The notes under the pieces are model-generated. The model saw only the letters and a program-made list of their open reading frames with translations, made no database searches and was not told the origin of the DNA. A program made the position numbers and the translations under genes. A DNA stretch of 64,000 bases from Streptomyces griseofuscus (GTDB taxonomy: Bacteria; Actinomycetota; Actinomycetes; Streptomycetales; Streptomycetaceae), in contig NZ_CP051006.1 in NCBI RefSeq assembly GCF_014673495.1, positions 1,116,001-1,180,000 on the forward strand, in the 5' to 3' direction. Positions within the stretch are counted from its first letter, which is position 1, and each line of letters begins with the position of its first letter. Below are positions 1 through 8,731 of this stretch, piece after piece.

Positions 1-820
1 AGCGGGTCTGCATCCGGGGCAGCAGGCTCTCCTGGGTGCCTTCGGCGGCCAGGGTGCGCAGCCCGTCCTCGACGGCGCCCATGGCGAGTCGGAGCAGGGT
101 GACGGGGTAGAGCGCGATGTCGTAGCCGAGGTCCTCCAGGGCGCGCGCGTCCAGCAGGCGGGACTTGCCGAACTCGGTCATGTTGGCGAGCAGCGGCACC
201 TCGACCGCCGCCCGGAGCGCCTCGAACTCCCGCTCGTCGACGAGGGCTTCGGGGAAGATCGCGTCGGCGCCCGCGTCCACGTACGCCTTGGCGCGGTCGA
301 CCGCCGCGTCCAGCCCCTCGATCGCGCGGGCGTCGGTGCGGGCCATGAGGAGGAAGTCGGGGTCGCGGCGGGCGTCCACGGCGGCCCGGATCCGGCGGGT
401 CATCTCCCCGCGCGCGACGACCGACTTGCCGTCGAGGTGGCCGCAGCGCTTGGGGTTGACCTGGTCCTCCAGATGCAGTCCGGCCAGGCCCGCGTCCTCC
501 ATCAGCTGGACCGTGCGGGCGGCGTTCATCGGTTCGCCGAAGCCGGTGTCGGCGTCGATCAGGACGGGCAGGTCGGTGGCCCTGGTGGTCTGCTGGGCGC
601 GGGCGGCGATCTCGGTGGACGTGGTCAGGCCGATGTCGGGCAGGCCCAGATCGGCGGCGAGCACGGCACCGGAGAGGTAGGCGGCCTCGAAGCCGGTGTC
701 CTGGATCAGCCGGGCGGACAGCGGGTTGAGGGCGCCCGGCATCATCAACAGCCGCTCTTCCTGGAGGCGCCCGCGCAGGGCGCGGCGGCGTGCGGCGGGG
801 GTGGTACGGGTGTGCAGCAT
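1..820 (-). CDS. prpB: 2-methylisocitrate lyase, partial (3' end lies off the left edge)
   Basis: Enzyme of the isocitrate lyase/PEP mutase superfamily that cleaves 2-methylisocitrate to pyruvate and succinate, the last step of the methylcitrate cycle for propionyl-CoA. Reading leftward from the ATG at 820, the protein shows the family landmarks in order: a PGALNPLSARLIQ stretch, LSGAVLAADLGLPD, DADTGFGEP (metal and substrate binding), HLEDQVNPKRCGHLDGK and ARTDARA. About 273 residues are visible and roughly 20 should be missing. The usual catalytic KRCGH motif is present. Its ATG overlaps the prpD TGA by one base, so the two are translationally coupled. Confidence 0.93.
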   Translation of the reverse strand, partial: MLHTRTTPAARRRALRGRLQEERLLMMPGALNPLSARLIQDTGFEAAYLSGAVLAADLGLPDIGLTTSTEIAARAQQTTRATDLPVLIDADTGFGEPMNAARTVQLMEDAGLAGLHLEDQVNPKRCGHLDGKSVVARGEMTRRIRAAVDARRDPDFLLMARTDARAIEGLDAAVDRAKAYVDAGADAIFPEALVDEREFEALRAAVEVPLLANMTEFGKSRLLDARALEDLGYDIALYPVTLLRLAMGAVEDGLRTLAAEGTQESLLPRMQTR

Positions 821-2325
821 CAGAACAGGCCCTTCGGCAGACGCGCGTCGTACTCCGCGACGGCCCCGGTGTCCACGGCGGGGAACAGGCCGTCCAGGTC
901 GGGGGCGGACAGCTCGGCCAGGTGCTCGGCGGCGGCGAGGAAGCGGTCCTGGGCGGCGGGGGCGACGGTGTTCTCGGTGAGGGTGCGGAACTTGCCCGCG
1001 TAGGCGGCCCGGTCGAACGGGAGGGCACCGGCCGGGTGGGCGTCGGCGACGGCCAGTTCGTCCTCGATCACCGTGCCGTCCGCCAGGGTGATCACGGCCC
1101 GCCCGCCGAACGCCCGGCGCCCGGGGTCGGGGTCGTGGTAGCGGCGGGTCCACTCCGGGTCCTCGACGGTGCTGATCCTCCGCCACAGCTCCACGGTCTC
1201 CGGGCGCCGCGCCCGCTCGGGGGCGTAGGAGCGCTCGTGGTGCCAGGTGCCGTCCTCCAGGGCGACCGCGAGGATGTACGGCACCGAGTGGTCGAGGGTC
1301 TCGCGGCTGGCCGTCGGATCGTACTTCTGCGGATCGTTCGCGCCGGAGCCGATGACATGGTGGGTGTGGTGGCTGGTGTGCAGGACCACCGAACGCACCT
1401 TGTCCAGCGGGGTCTTCTCGCGCAGCCGCCGGGCCAGGTCGATGATCGCCTGCGCCTGGTACTCGGCGGAGTGCTCCTTGGTGTAGGTGTCGAGGATCGC
1501 GCGGCGCGGCTCGCCCGGCTCGGGCAGCCACACCGTGTAGTCGGACCCGGGGCCGTTCAGCATCCGGGCCAGGAAGCCGTCCTCGCCCTCGTAGATCGGG
1601 GAGGGCGAAGTCTCGCCGCGCATCGCCCGGTCGACGGCCTCGATGGCGGCCTTTCCGGCGAAGGCGGGGGCGTACGCCTTCCAGCTGGAGATCTCGCCCT
1701 TGCGGGACTGGCGGGTCGAGGTGGTGGTGTGCACGGTCTGCTGGACGGCCTGGTACACCGTCTCGGTGGGCAGCCGCAGCAGGGCGCCCAGGCCGCAGGC
1801 GGTGGCCGCGCCGAGGTGGGCGACATGGTCGATGCGGTGCTCGTGCAGGCAGATGCCCTTGACCAGGGCGACATGGATCTCGTAGGCGGCGACGACGGCG
1901 CGCAGCAGGTCGGCGCCGGTGCGGCCGGTGTGCTGGGCGACGGCGAGCAGCGGCGGGATGTTGTCGCCGGGGTGGGAGTAGTCGGCCGCCAAGTAGGTGT
2001 CGTGGTAGTCGAGTTCGCGCACCGCGGTGCCGTTGGCCCAGGCGGCCCACTCGGGGCTGACCCGGTGCGGGGCGCCGAAGACGGAGGCGCCGTGCCGGGC
2101 TGCGCGGTGGGCGGTGGCCTGGGCGCGGGCGACGGCGACCGGGCGGCGCAGCAGGGAGGCGACCGCGACCGAGGCATTGTCGATCACCCGGTTGACGGCC
2201 ATGGCCGCGCTGTCCGGGGCCGGCTCCTCGCTGCCGGTGGCCACAGCGGCGAGCTTCCAGGCGAGCTGCTCCTCACGGGGCAGGCGGTCGGCGCTGGGGT
2301 GGACACGGACGTGCTGCTCGATCAC
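820..2325 (-). CDS. prpD: 2-methylcitrate dehydratase (MmgE/PrpD family)
   Basis: Dehydrates 2-methylcitrate in the methylcitrate cycle of propionate breakdown. The 501-residue product matches the family length. It has the conserved [14 protein letters not shown] (about residues 98-111) and [15 protein letters not shown] (about 117-131) segments, and a later [15 protein letters not shown] chose the GTG at 2325 because a GAGGAG sequence lies about 6 nt upstream; the open frame continues to 2418 but that extension is Arg/Pro-rich and has no family likeness. Downstream prpB overlaps by one base. The divergent regulator gene and its repeats lie immediately upstream, so regulation by that protein is likely. 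Confidence 0.93.
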   Translation of the reverse strand: MIEQHVRVHPSADRLPREEQLAWKLAAVATGSEEPAPDSAAMAVNRVIDNASVAVASLLRRPVAVARAQATAHRAARHGASVFGAPHRVSPEWAAWANGTAVRELDYHDTYLAADYSHPGDNIPPLLAVAQHTGRTGADLLRAVVAAYEIHVALVKGICLHEHRIDHVAHLGAATACGLGALLRLPTETVYQAVQQTVHTTTSTRQSRKGEISSWKAYAPAFAGKAAIEAVDRAMRGETSPSPIYEGEDGFLARMLNGPGSDYTVWLPEPGEPRRAILDTYTKEHSAEYQAQAIIDLARRLREKTPLDKVRSVVLHTSHHTHHVIGSGANDPQKYDPTASRETLDHSVPYILAVALEDGTWHHERSYAPERARRPETVELWRRISTVEDPEWTRRYHDPDPGRRAFGGRAVITLADGTVIEDELAVADAHPAGALPFDRAAYAGKFRTLTENTVAPAAQDRFLAAAEHLAELSAPDLDGLFPAVDTGAVAEYDARLPKGLF

Positions 2326-2443
2326 GGGACTCCTCGCGGTGTCGGGGCCTGGACGGAAGAACCTTGGGCGGATGTGATCGAGCCTGCCCCGCCGCCGGCC
2401 CGGCGGCCACCACCCCACCGTGCGGATTCCGTACAGCGCGGAC

Positions 2444-2491
2444 CTGCGAATCTGTGAAATCTGCGAATCCTGCGAATGCTATGTTCGCAGG
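2444..2491. promoter_or_regulatory. CTGCGAAT repeat cluster, probable operator between prpD and scfR
   Basis: CTGCGAAT occurs at 2444-2451, 2461-2468 and 2470-2477, with a degenerate CTGTGAAA at 2452-2459, so units are spaced 8-9 bp. An inverted TTCGCAG follows at 2484-2490. The array ends about 30 bp before the scfR start and faces prpD on the other side. Actinobacterial RamB/ScfR-type regulators are known to bind TTTGCAAA-like palindromes. These half-sites (TTCGCAG / CTGCGAA) are related in form. The link to this regulator is inference. Confidence 0.55.
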
Positions 2492-2520
2492 ACAGGCACC
2501 CAGAATCAGGAGGTGTGCGC

Positions 2521-3966
2521 GTGGCCAGGCGAACGGCCGAACGGAAGATCTACGCCCACGCCAAGCTGCGCCGGCTGCGCCGCGAGCACGGGATGAACCA
2601 GGTCGACATGGCCCGCGCGCTCGGCATCTCCACCAGTTACGCCAACCAGCTCGAACAGAGCCAGCGTCCGCTGACGGCGCCCGTGCTGCTGCGGATCGCC
2701 GAGGTCTTCGGCGTCGACACCGAGTTCTTCTCGGAGGCCGAGGGCGACCGCCTCGCGACCGAGCTGCGTTCCGCGCTCGCCGACGAGGCGTGCGGGGTGC
2801 CACCGCCGCCCGAGGAGGAGATCGCCGAGGCCGCCCGCGCCCATCCGGAGGTGGCCCGCGCCCTGGTGGCCCTGCACCGCCGCTACCGGGACACCGCCGA
2901 GCAGGCCGCCGCGCTGGCCACCCCGGACGCGGGCGGCGGCGCCCGGCTGCTGCCCGGCGAACCGCACGACGAGGTACGGGACTTCTTCTACGCCCACCAC
3001 AATCACTTCGAGCCACTGGACACCGAGGCCGAGCGGATCGCCGAGGCGCTGGCACTGCGCCCGGGCCGGGCCGCCGAGCCGCTGGTGGCCCGGCTCGCCG
3101 AGCGGCACGGGGTACGGGTGGTGCGGGCGGGCCCGGGGCGTCTCGCCGACGCCCGCCGCTACGACCCCGAGTCCGGGCTGCTGTTCCTCTCCCCCTGGCT
3201 CAGCGAGGGCCGCCGCGCCTTCCAGCTCGCCACCCAGCTCGCCCTGCTGGAACACGGCGCACTGCTCGACCAACTCGCCGACCATGTCTCCGAGTTGACC
3301 TCACCCGAGTCCACCGCGCTGGCCCGCATCGGCCTCGCGAACTACTTCGCGGGCGCGCTCCTGATGCCGTACGCCACCTTCCACGCGGCGGCCGAAGAGG
3401 TGCGCTACGACATCGAGTTGCTGTCCGCCCGCTTCGGTGTCGGATTCGAGACGGTCTGCCACCGGCTGAGCACCCTCCAGCGCACCGGACGCCGGGGTGT
3501 GCCGTTCTCCTTCCTGCGGGTCGACCGGGCCGGCAACATCTCCAAGCGGCAGTCGGCGACCGACTTCCACTTCTCCCGGCTCGGCGGCACCTGCCCGCTG
3601 TGGACGGTGTACGAGGCGTTCTCGGCGCCCGGCCGGATACTCACCCAGGTCGCCGAAATGCCCGACGGCAAAAGGTACTTCTGGGTGGCGCGCACCATCA
3701 CCCGGGGCGGGTTCGGGCATCACGCGCCGCGCGCCGAGTTCGCCGTCGCGCTCGGCTGCGAACTGCGCCACGCGCACCGGCTGGTGTACGCCGAGGGCAT
3801 CGCCCTGGACGACCCGCGGGGCGCCACCCCGATCGGCCTGGGCTGCCGGATCTGCGAGCGCCGCGACTGCGCCCAGCGGGCCCGTCCCCCGGCCGGCGGG
3901 CGCCTCGCCATCGATCCGGACCGGCGCACATATGTGCCGTACCCGGTGGAGACCCGAACCCGTTGA
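2521..3966 (+). CDS. ScfR/RamB-type XRE regulator of short-chain acyl-CoA metabolism
   Basis: Transcription factor of the short-chain fatty acyl regulator family. An N-terminal XRE helix-turn-helix (about residues 10-65, with MNQVDMARALGIS and YANQLEQSQRPLT) is followed by a long region containing an IrrE/ImmA-like helical segment. The C-terminus has the family cysteine cluster GCRICERRDCAQRA. No HExxH protease motif is visible, as is common in this family. The GTG at 2521 is preceded by AGGAGG with 7 nt spacing; the upstream ATG at 2476 falls inside the repeat array and has no ribosome binding site. Divergence from prpDB points to control of propionyl-CoA catabolism. The next gene starts 22 bp downstream. 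Confidence 0.85.
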   Translation: MARRTAERKIYAHAKLRRLRREHGMNQVDMARALGISTSYANQLEQSQRPLTAPVLLRIAEVFGVDTEFFSEAEGDRLATELRSALADEACGVPPPPEEEIAEAARAHPEVARALVALHRRYRDTAEQAAALATPDAGGGARLLPGEPHDEVRDFFYAHHNHFEPLDTEAERIAEALALRPGRAAEPLVARLAERHGVRVVRAGPGRLADARRYDPESGLLFLSPWLSEGRRAFQLATQLALLEHGALLDQLADHVSELTSPESTALARIGLANYFAGALLMPYATFHAAAEEVRYDIELLSARFGVGFETVCHRLSTLQRTGRRGVPFSFLRVDRAGNISKRQSATDFHFSRLGGTCPLWTVYEAFSAPGRILTQVAEMPDGKRYFWVARTITRGGFGHHAPRAEFAVALGCELRHAHRLVYAEGIALDDPRGATPIGLGCRICERRDCAQRARPPAGGRLAIDPDRRTYVPYPVETRTR

Positions 3967-3988
3967 CGACCCCGCAGGAGTGTCCCGC

Positions 3989-4564
3989 GTGACCAGCCGT
4001 GTCCTTCTCGTCTCCCCCGCCATGACCCCCGCACTGCGTCAGGCCCGCTTCTACGACGGCGACTCGATCGAGGACGTCGGCGCGGCGCGGGCCCGCTCGG
4101 CGGCAGGGTCGCTGCCCGCGCCCACCCGGGTGGTGGTGTCCGCGAGTACGCGCTGCCGGGAGACGGCGCGGGCCCTGGGCCTCGAGGGCGCTGTGGAGGA
4201 GGCCGCACTGCGGGGCGTGGACGTGGGCCGCTGGCGCGGTCGGGCGCTCGACGAGGTGACGGGGGCCGAGCCGGAGGCCCTCGGCCACTGGCTCACCGAC
4301 CCTGAATGGGCGGGCCACGGCGGGGAGTCGGTGCGGGAGGTGTGCGCACGGGTGGGGGCCTGGCTGGACGGCGCGGCGGACGGCCGTACGGTGGCCGTGG
4401 TCGAGCCGGAGATCGTACGGGCCGCGGTCGTCGGGGCGCTGGGGCTGCCCATGAGCGCGTTCTGGCGGCTGGACGTGGTCCCGTTGACGGCGACGGGGCT
4501 CAGCGGGCGGGCCGGGCGGTGGAATCTGCGGCTCGGGGGGCCCTTGGTCGCGCCGGAGGCGTGA
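3989..4564 (+). CDS. histidine-phosphatase-fold protein lacking both catalytic histidines
   Basis: A 191-residue protein of the phosphoglycerate mutase-like fold, a family that includes alpha-ribazole phosphatase. The fold is recognisable from STRCRETARALGL, LRGVDVGRWRGRAL and a GGESVREVCARV segment. The normal N-terminal RHGE motif is replaced by SPAMT (VLLVSPAMTPALR). The late histidine strand is replaced by VVEPEIVRAAVV. Both active-site histidines therefore appear absent, so it may bind a ligand rather than hydrolyse phosphate. The GTG start has GCAGGAG 8 nt upstream. It lies 22 bp after the regulator gene and converges on cbtA. Confidence 0.75.
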   Translation: MTSRVLLVSPAMTPALRQARFYDGDSIEDVGAARARSAAGSLPAPTRVVVSASTRCRETARALGLEGAVEEAALRGVDVGRWRGRALDEVTGAEPEALGHWLTDPEWAGHGGESVREVCARVGAWLDGAADGRTVAVVEPEIVRAAVVGALGLPMSAFWRLDVVPLTATGLSGRAGRWNLRLGGPLVAPEA

Positions 4565-4581
4565 ACACGGCTGCCAACGGG

Positions 4582-4617
4582 CCGAGGGCCGCACCCTGTT
4601 GGGGGTACGGCCCTCGG
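4582..4617. terminator. bidirectional stem-loop terminator
   Basis: CCGAGGGCCG (4582-4591) pairs perfectly with CGGCCCTCGG (4608-4617). It lies between the convergent phosphatase-fold gene and cbtA, where a shared terminator is expected. No strong U tract follows, as is usual in Streptomyces. Confidence 0.7.
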
Positions 4618-4680
4618 TGCGGCCCTTTGTGCGTCCTGCGCGCCGGTCGGCGTGGGTGATGCGATGCCGGTCGGCGTGGG

Positions 4681-5553
4681 TCAGGCGGCGCCGACCCCTT
4701 CCGGCTGCCGGGGAGCCGGTTTCGCGGCCGCCCGGGCCGCCGGGTCGAGCAGCCGCTCGGCCAGGGGGGCGAAGACGAGGCCCAGGGTCGCCCAGAGCAG
4801 GGCCTGGGCGGCGACGGAGTAGAAGCGGAAGGAGGCCAGGACGTCCGCCGGGAAGCCCGGATAGACGATGGTGCCCTTGGAGTTGGTCAGGGGCAGCGGG
4901 GTCTCGGTGGCGTGGTGGCCGTACTCCTTGACGTTGGCGGAGAGTTCGCCGAGCGCGGGGAGCAGCGCCATCACGATGCCGATGGCCACCACATAGGCGC
5001 CGGCGGCGAGCAGCGTGGCGTTCCAGTTGCCGAAGCGCGGCTGGAGGCGCTTGCCCAGCCAGACGGCGGCGACGAGGAAGACCACCGAGCAGACCACCAT
5101 GGCCAGATAGAGATTGCCCCGGTCCCTGATCGTCTCGGGGTGGCCGATGGCCGGCGGGTTGGCCGGGTACTTGATGAACGGCACCAGGTACATGCCGACG
5201 AAGCCGCCCAGCGCCACCAGCATCGCGAGGTTGCGCGGGCGCAGCTTGCCGACGCGGCCGAGGCAGATCGCGTAGGCGACGGCGAAGAGCGCGCCCATGG
5301 CGACGCCGAAGAGGACCATGCCCAAGCCGATGCCGACGTTGGCCTGGATCGTCCGGCTGAAGATGTCGGGGCCCTCGGCCTCGGCCGTGATCCCCGCGGC
5401 CTTGTCGAGGACGGCCTGCGCGGCGTCGCGGCCGCTCTCGTAGTCGATCGCCTTGGCGATCTGGGGCTCGGCGAAGATCCGTGCGAAGACGAAAGCGAGC
5501 AGACCGGCGACTGCGCCGGCGATGACGCCGCGCAGAATGAGTCTCTTTTCCAT
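4681..5553 (-). CDS. cbtA: cobalt transporter subunit CbtA
   Basis: Predicted integral membrane cobalt transporter that works with CbtB to supply cobalt for cobalamin. The 290-residue protein has six strongly hydrophobic segments, starting with LILRGVIAGAVAGLLAFVF and ending with QALLWATLGLVFAPL. A conserved FIKYPANPPAIGHPETI loop is typical of CbtA. The ATG at 5553 is in the conserved MEKRLILRG context; no good ribosome binding site is visible, but the gene follows cbtB by 25 bp and may be coupled. It is in the cbtB-cbtA transcript behind the cobalamin riboswitch. Confidence 0.88.
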   Translation of the reverse strand: MEKRLILRGVIAGAVAGLLAFVFARIFAEPQIAKAIDYESGRDAAQAVLDKAAGITAEAEGPDIFSRTIQANVGIGLGMVLFGVAMGALFAVAYAICLGRVGKLRPRNLAMLVALGGFVGMYLVPFIKYPANPPAIGHPETIRDRGNLYLAMVVCSVVFLVAAVWLGKRLQPRFGNWNATLLAAGAYVVAIGIVMALLPALGELSANVKEYGHHATETPLPLTNSKGTIVYPGFPADVLASFRFYSVAAQALLWATLGLVFAPLAERLLDPAARAAAKPAPRQPEGVGAA

Positions 5554-5578
5554 GTTCAGATGTCCGTGCTCACTCTTG

Positions 5579-5794
5579 TCAGTGGCAGGGGAAGCCCAGG
5601 AAGTGGCGCGCGTCGTGCACGAACTCGTGGACGTGCATGTCCTTGCCGAAGACGGAGTAGGCGCCCTGGTCGACACCGATGAAGTAGTAGATCGCCAGCG
5701 CGAAGAGCGCGGTCCCGACCAGCCAGAACACGGCCTTCGCGGCCGGGAGGACGACGGGGGTGGGGAGTGCGGCGGGCGCGGACAGACTGCTCAT
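5579..5794 (-). CDS. cbtB: cobalt transporter subunit CbtB
   Basis: Small membrane partner of CbtA, 71 residues. One transmembrane helix (about 22-40, VFWLVGTALFALAIYYF) is followed by the family's histidine-rich C-terminus with DMHVHEFVHDARH and the terminal GFPCH, a likely metal-binding tail. The ATG at 5794 is preceded by AAGGAGG. It is the first gene behind the cobalamin riboswitch. Confidence 0.92.
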   Translation of the reverse strand: MSSLSAPAALPTPVVLPAAKAVFWLVGTALFALAIYYFIGVDQGAYSVFGKDMHVHEFVHDARHFLGFPCH

Positions 5795-5845
5795 GAGTGA
5801 GCCTCCTTCAGGGGATCGTGCGTCCCTCAGCCAGTGGAGCGTCGC

Positions 5846-5941
5846 GATGGCCCGGTGTCTGACTTCGTGCCCGCCCTCGCGGAGGGGCACGTACACAGTG
5901 GCGCGACCGTGCTGGATTCCCACCAGCTTCCTCAGGCCATC
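5846..5941 (-). ncRNA. cobalamin (B12) riboswitch upstream of cbtB
   Basis: On the minus strand the closing helix GATGGCC (5941-5935) pairs with GGCCATC (5852-5846). Between them are the conserved riboswitch core GGAAGCTGGTGGGAATCC, then GGTCGCGCCACTGTG, and a B12 box AAGTCAGACACCGGGCC. These match the consensus order of cobalamin riboswitches. The aptamer is compact and lies about 50 nt upstream of the cbtB start. B12 should repress cobalt uptake. Confidence 0.92.
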
Positions 5942-6037
5942 ACTACAAGCGGAGCGTACGGAAACGAGTATCGTCCGTCAATCAGACAAGTAGCCGAGAG
6001 GCGCACCCCCAAGGTCGGAGAGACGCACCCCCCTGGG

Positions 6038-6387
6038 TCAGCGGTGCCGGAACTCCGGCGGCCGCTTGCCCACGAAGGCGGCCATCCCCTCCTTCTGGTC
6101 GGCGGTCGCGAACACCGCCTGGAACAGCCGCCGTTCGAAGCGGACGCCCTCCGCGAGGCTGGCCTCGAAGGCCCGGCCCAGCGCCTCCTTGGCCATCATC
6201 GCCACCGCATCGGCCGCGGATCAGGCGGGCTCCACCCCCGCCCGCGCGGCGGCCGCCAGCGCCTCGGGCACCAGGTCGTGTCCGCGTACCAGGTGTCCGG
6301 CCCCGACCAGGTTGGCGGCCATCAAACCGCCCATGTGCCCGAGCCCGATGAAGGCGACGGTGGCGCGCGGCCGCCGTCCCCGCTCAC
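6038..6387 (-). pseudogene. chimeric remnant: 3-hydroxyisobutyrate dehydrogenase N-terminus joined to enoyl-CoA hydratase C-terminus
   Basis: Read on the minus strand, VAFIGLGHMGG and LMAANLVGAGH are the NAD-binding N-terminus of 3-hydroxyisobutyrate dehydrogenase (MmsB). The same frame then meets an in-frame TGA (6221-6223) where a Gly codon is expected before SAADAVA. A few residues later it changes to [18 protein letters not shown] and [19 protein letters not shown], the C-terminus of an enoyl-CoA hydratase, ending at 6038. No start codon is available near the beginning of the MmsB frame. It follows the hydrolase gene directly. The simplest reading is an internal deletion that removed most of two adjacent genes, plus a nonsense mutation. 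Confidence 0.82.
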
Positions 6388-7463
6388 CGCGCCGGCTCCG
6401 TCGTGCCGCCGGGCCCCGCGAGCCCGAGTTCGCGGTCGCCGAGCGGGGCGAAGAAGCGCTCCACGTCGGCGTCGCTGACCTCGGCCAGGGTCGCCGGTGA
6501 CCAGTGCGGGTCGCGGTCCTTGTCGATGATCTGGGCGCGGACGCCCTCCACCAGGTCGGGGTTTTTCAGCCCGACGCACGAGACGCGGTACTCCTGGTCG
6601 AGTACCTCCTCCAGGGTCCCGAGCCGGCGGGCGCGGCGGAGGGCGGCGAGGGTGACCTTGAGCGCGGTGGGCGACTTGGCGAGCAGGGTCTCGGCCGCCT
6701 CCTTCGCCTCCGTACCGCCGTGCGCGAACAGCCGCTCGACGATCTCCTCGACGGAGTCGGCGGCGTAACAGGCGTCGATCCAGCTCCGCTGCTCGGTCAA
6801 CACGCCTCGCGGTGCGGGCTGTTCGTGCCGTGCCAGGGCCTGGGTGACGGGCATCGCGGCGAGGTCGGCCAGCAGGGCGTCCAGGGCGCCGGAGGGCACG
6901 TAGTGGTCGGCGAGCCCGCACAGCAGGGCATCACCGGCGCCGATCTGATTACCCGTCAGGGCGAGGTGGGTGCCCAGCTCGCCGGGTGCGCGTGAGAGGA
7001 GGTAGGTGCCGCCGACGTCCGGGATGAATCCGATCCCGGTCTCCGGCATCGCGATCCGCGAGCGCTCGGTGACGACGCGGACACCGCCGTGCGCGGAGAC
7101 GCCGACCCCGCCTCCCATCACGATGCCGTCCATGAGGGCGACGTACGGCTTGGGGTAGCGGGCGGTACGGGCGTTGAGGTGGTACTCGTCCCGCCAGAAC
7201 GCGGCCGAGGCGGTGCCGTCGCCCGTCCGGGCGTCGTCGTGGATGGCGCGGATGTCGCCGCCCGCGCACAGTCCGCGCGCTCCGGCGCCACTGATGACGA
7301 CCGTCCGCACGGCCGGGTCGTGCTCCCAGTCGGTCAGCGCCGCGTCGATGCGGGTGACCATCTCGTGGGTGAGGGCGTTGAGCGCCCTGGGCCGGTTGAG
7401 GATGATCCGGGCGGCCCGGCCTTCGGTGCGCAGGAGGACGGGTTCCTCGGTGTCGTTGCTCAT
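6384..7463 (-). CDS. 3-hydroxyisobutyryl-CoA hydrolase (crotonase superfamily)
   Basis: Hydrolyses 3-hydroxyisobutyryl-CoA in valine degradation. The 359-residue length is normal for the family. Visible motifs are LNRPRALNALTHEMV, the oxyanion-hole segment LCAGGDIRA, DGIVMGGGVGVSAHG and AMPETGIGFIPDVGGT with the catalytic acidic residues. The C-terminal region ends normally (DKDRDPHWSPATL). The ATG overlaps the stop of the upstream chimeric acyl-CoA dehydrogenase (ATGA). It is the only member of this valine cluster that looks full length, and both neighbours in the operon are broken. Confidence 0.9.
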   Translation of the reverse strand: MSNDTEEPVLLRTEGRAARIILNRPRALNALTHEMVTRIDAALTDWEHDPAVRTVVISGAGARGLCAGGDIRAIHDDARTGDGTASAAFWRDEYHLNARTARYPKPYVALMDGIVMGGGVGVSAHGGVRVVTERSRIAMPETGIGFIPDVGGTYLLSRAPGELGTHLALTGNQIGAGDALLCGLADHYVPSGALDALLADLAAMPVTQALARHEQPAPRGVLTEQRSWIDACYAADSVEEIVERLFAHGGTEAKEAAETLLAKSPTALKVTLAALRRARRLGTLEEVLDQEYRVSCVGLKNPDLVEGVRAQIIDKDRDPHWSPATLAEVSDADVERFFAPLGDRELGLAGPGGTTEPAR

Positions 7464-8730
7464 CCGAGGGCCTCCGTCAGGCCGCGGGCCACGATGACGC
7501 GCATGATCTCGTTGCTTCCTTCCAGGATCCGGTGGACGCGAAGGTCTCGGACGATCTTCTCAATGCCGTACTCGGCGTGGTAGCCGTATCCGCCGTGCAG
7601 TTGGAGGGCGCGGTCGGCGACCGAGTACCCGGTGTCGGTGGCGAACCGCTTCGCCATGGCGCACAGGTACGGCGCCTGCGGGTCCCTGGCGTCCAGGGCG
7701 CGGGCGGCGGTCAGCTCGGTCTCGATGTCGGCGAGGCGGAAGCGCAGCGCCTGGGCGTCGAGGAGGCGGGCGCCGAACGCCTCCCGGTGGGCGAGGTGGG
7801 CGAGGCTGCGGTCCAGGGCGCTGCGGGCACCGCCGAGAAAGCAGGCGGCGATGCCGAGGCGGCCGCCGTTCAGGCCGTTCATCGCGATCCGGAAGCCCTC
7901 GCCCGCACGGCCGAGGAGGCGGTCGGCGGGGATCCAGGCGCCGTCCAGGACGACCTGGCGGGTGGGCTGGGCGTGCCAGCCCGTCTTGCGTTCGTTCGGG
8001 CCGAAGGAGATGCCGGGGTCGTCCCTGTCGACCAGGAAGGCGGAGATGCCGCGGGGGCCGGGTTCGCCGGTGCGGGCCCTCACCACGTACACCTGGGCGG
8101 CGCCCGCGCCGGGTTCGGTCAGGCAGCAGCTCGCGAGGTCGTCCATCGCGCACAGCCGGGGCAGCCGGCGCTCGCGCTGGGATGCGTCGCCGTAGAGGCC
8201 GATCATCCAGGCGACCATGTTGTGGATGGACAGACAGCCGGCGATGGCGGGGCAGCCGGAGGCCGGGGCCTCGAAGACGAGCACGCCGTCGGCCCGGCCG
8301 AGGGCGGATCCGCCGTGCTGTTCGCCGACGTGGACACCGCCGAGGCCGAGCCCCGCGGCCTTGCGCAGGACGTCGACGGGGAAGTGCTGGTCGCGGTCCC
8401 CGTCGATGCCGGTGCCGGCGTTGTCGCTGAACTCGCCCTTGAGCAGGTGCGGGGTGCCGGCGGCGAACTCCACGACGTCCGGGCCGCGCTGGAGGTCGCC
8501 GTGGGAGTCGGGGACGGGCTTGCCGTGCTCGGTCGACAGCAGCCGGGCCAGCGTGTCTTCTCCTGCTCGGCGAGTTGGAGGAAGCGCGGCAGGACGCGGG
8601 CGCGGCGCTGAGGGTTCCACTCGGCCCAGGCGCGCTGCGCCTGGGCGGCGGAGGTGGTCGCGGCCGTGGTCTCGCCCCGGTCGGCGAGCGGCACCAGGGC
8701 CTGGACCTCGCCGGTGTCGGGGTCGGACAC
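7460..8730 (-). pseudogene. chimeric remnant: methylmalonate-semialdehyde dehydrogenase N-terminus joined to an internally deleted isobutyryl-CoA dehydrogenase
   Basis: The 5' part reads as methylmalonate-semialdehyde dehydrogenase: SDPDTGEVQALVPLADRG and WNPQRRARVLPRFLQLAEQ. It shifts frame near 8560-8575 to continue as TLARLLSTEHGK and VVEFAAGTPHLLKGEF. At about 8415 this joins an acyl-CoA dehydrogenase (HFPVDVLRKAAGLGLGG, CPAIAGCLSIHNMVAWMI). Near 8100 TEPGAGA is followed directly by AQVYVVRARTG, so about 30 residues of the flavin/substrate region are missing. The C-terminus (LQLHGGYGY, RILEGSNEIMR) is normal. Two deletions and a frameshift make activity unlikely. Its TGA overlaps the hydrolase start. 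Confidence 0.82.
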
Positions 8731-8731
8731 C

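Noticed and set aside
790..2457. Plus-strand open frame of 555 codons over prpD
   Set aside because: Antisense to a clear PrpD coding region; no ribosome binding site or motif.
5576..5586. TTGTCAGTGGC on the plus strand
   Set aside because: It lies inside the 3' end of cbtB, the base six after it starts no -10-like hexamer, and no plus-strand gene follows.
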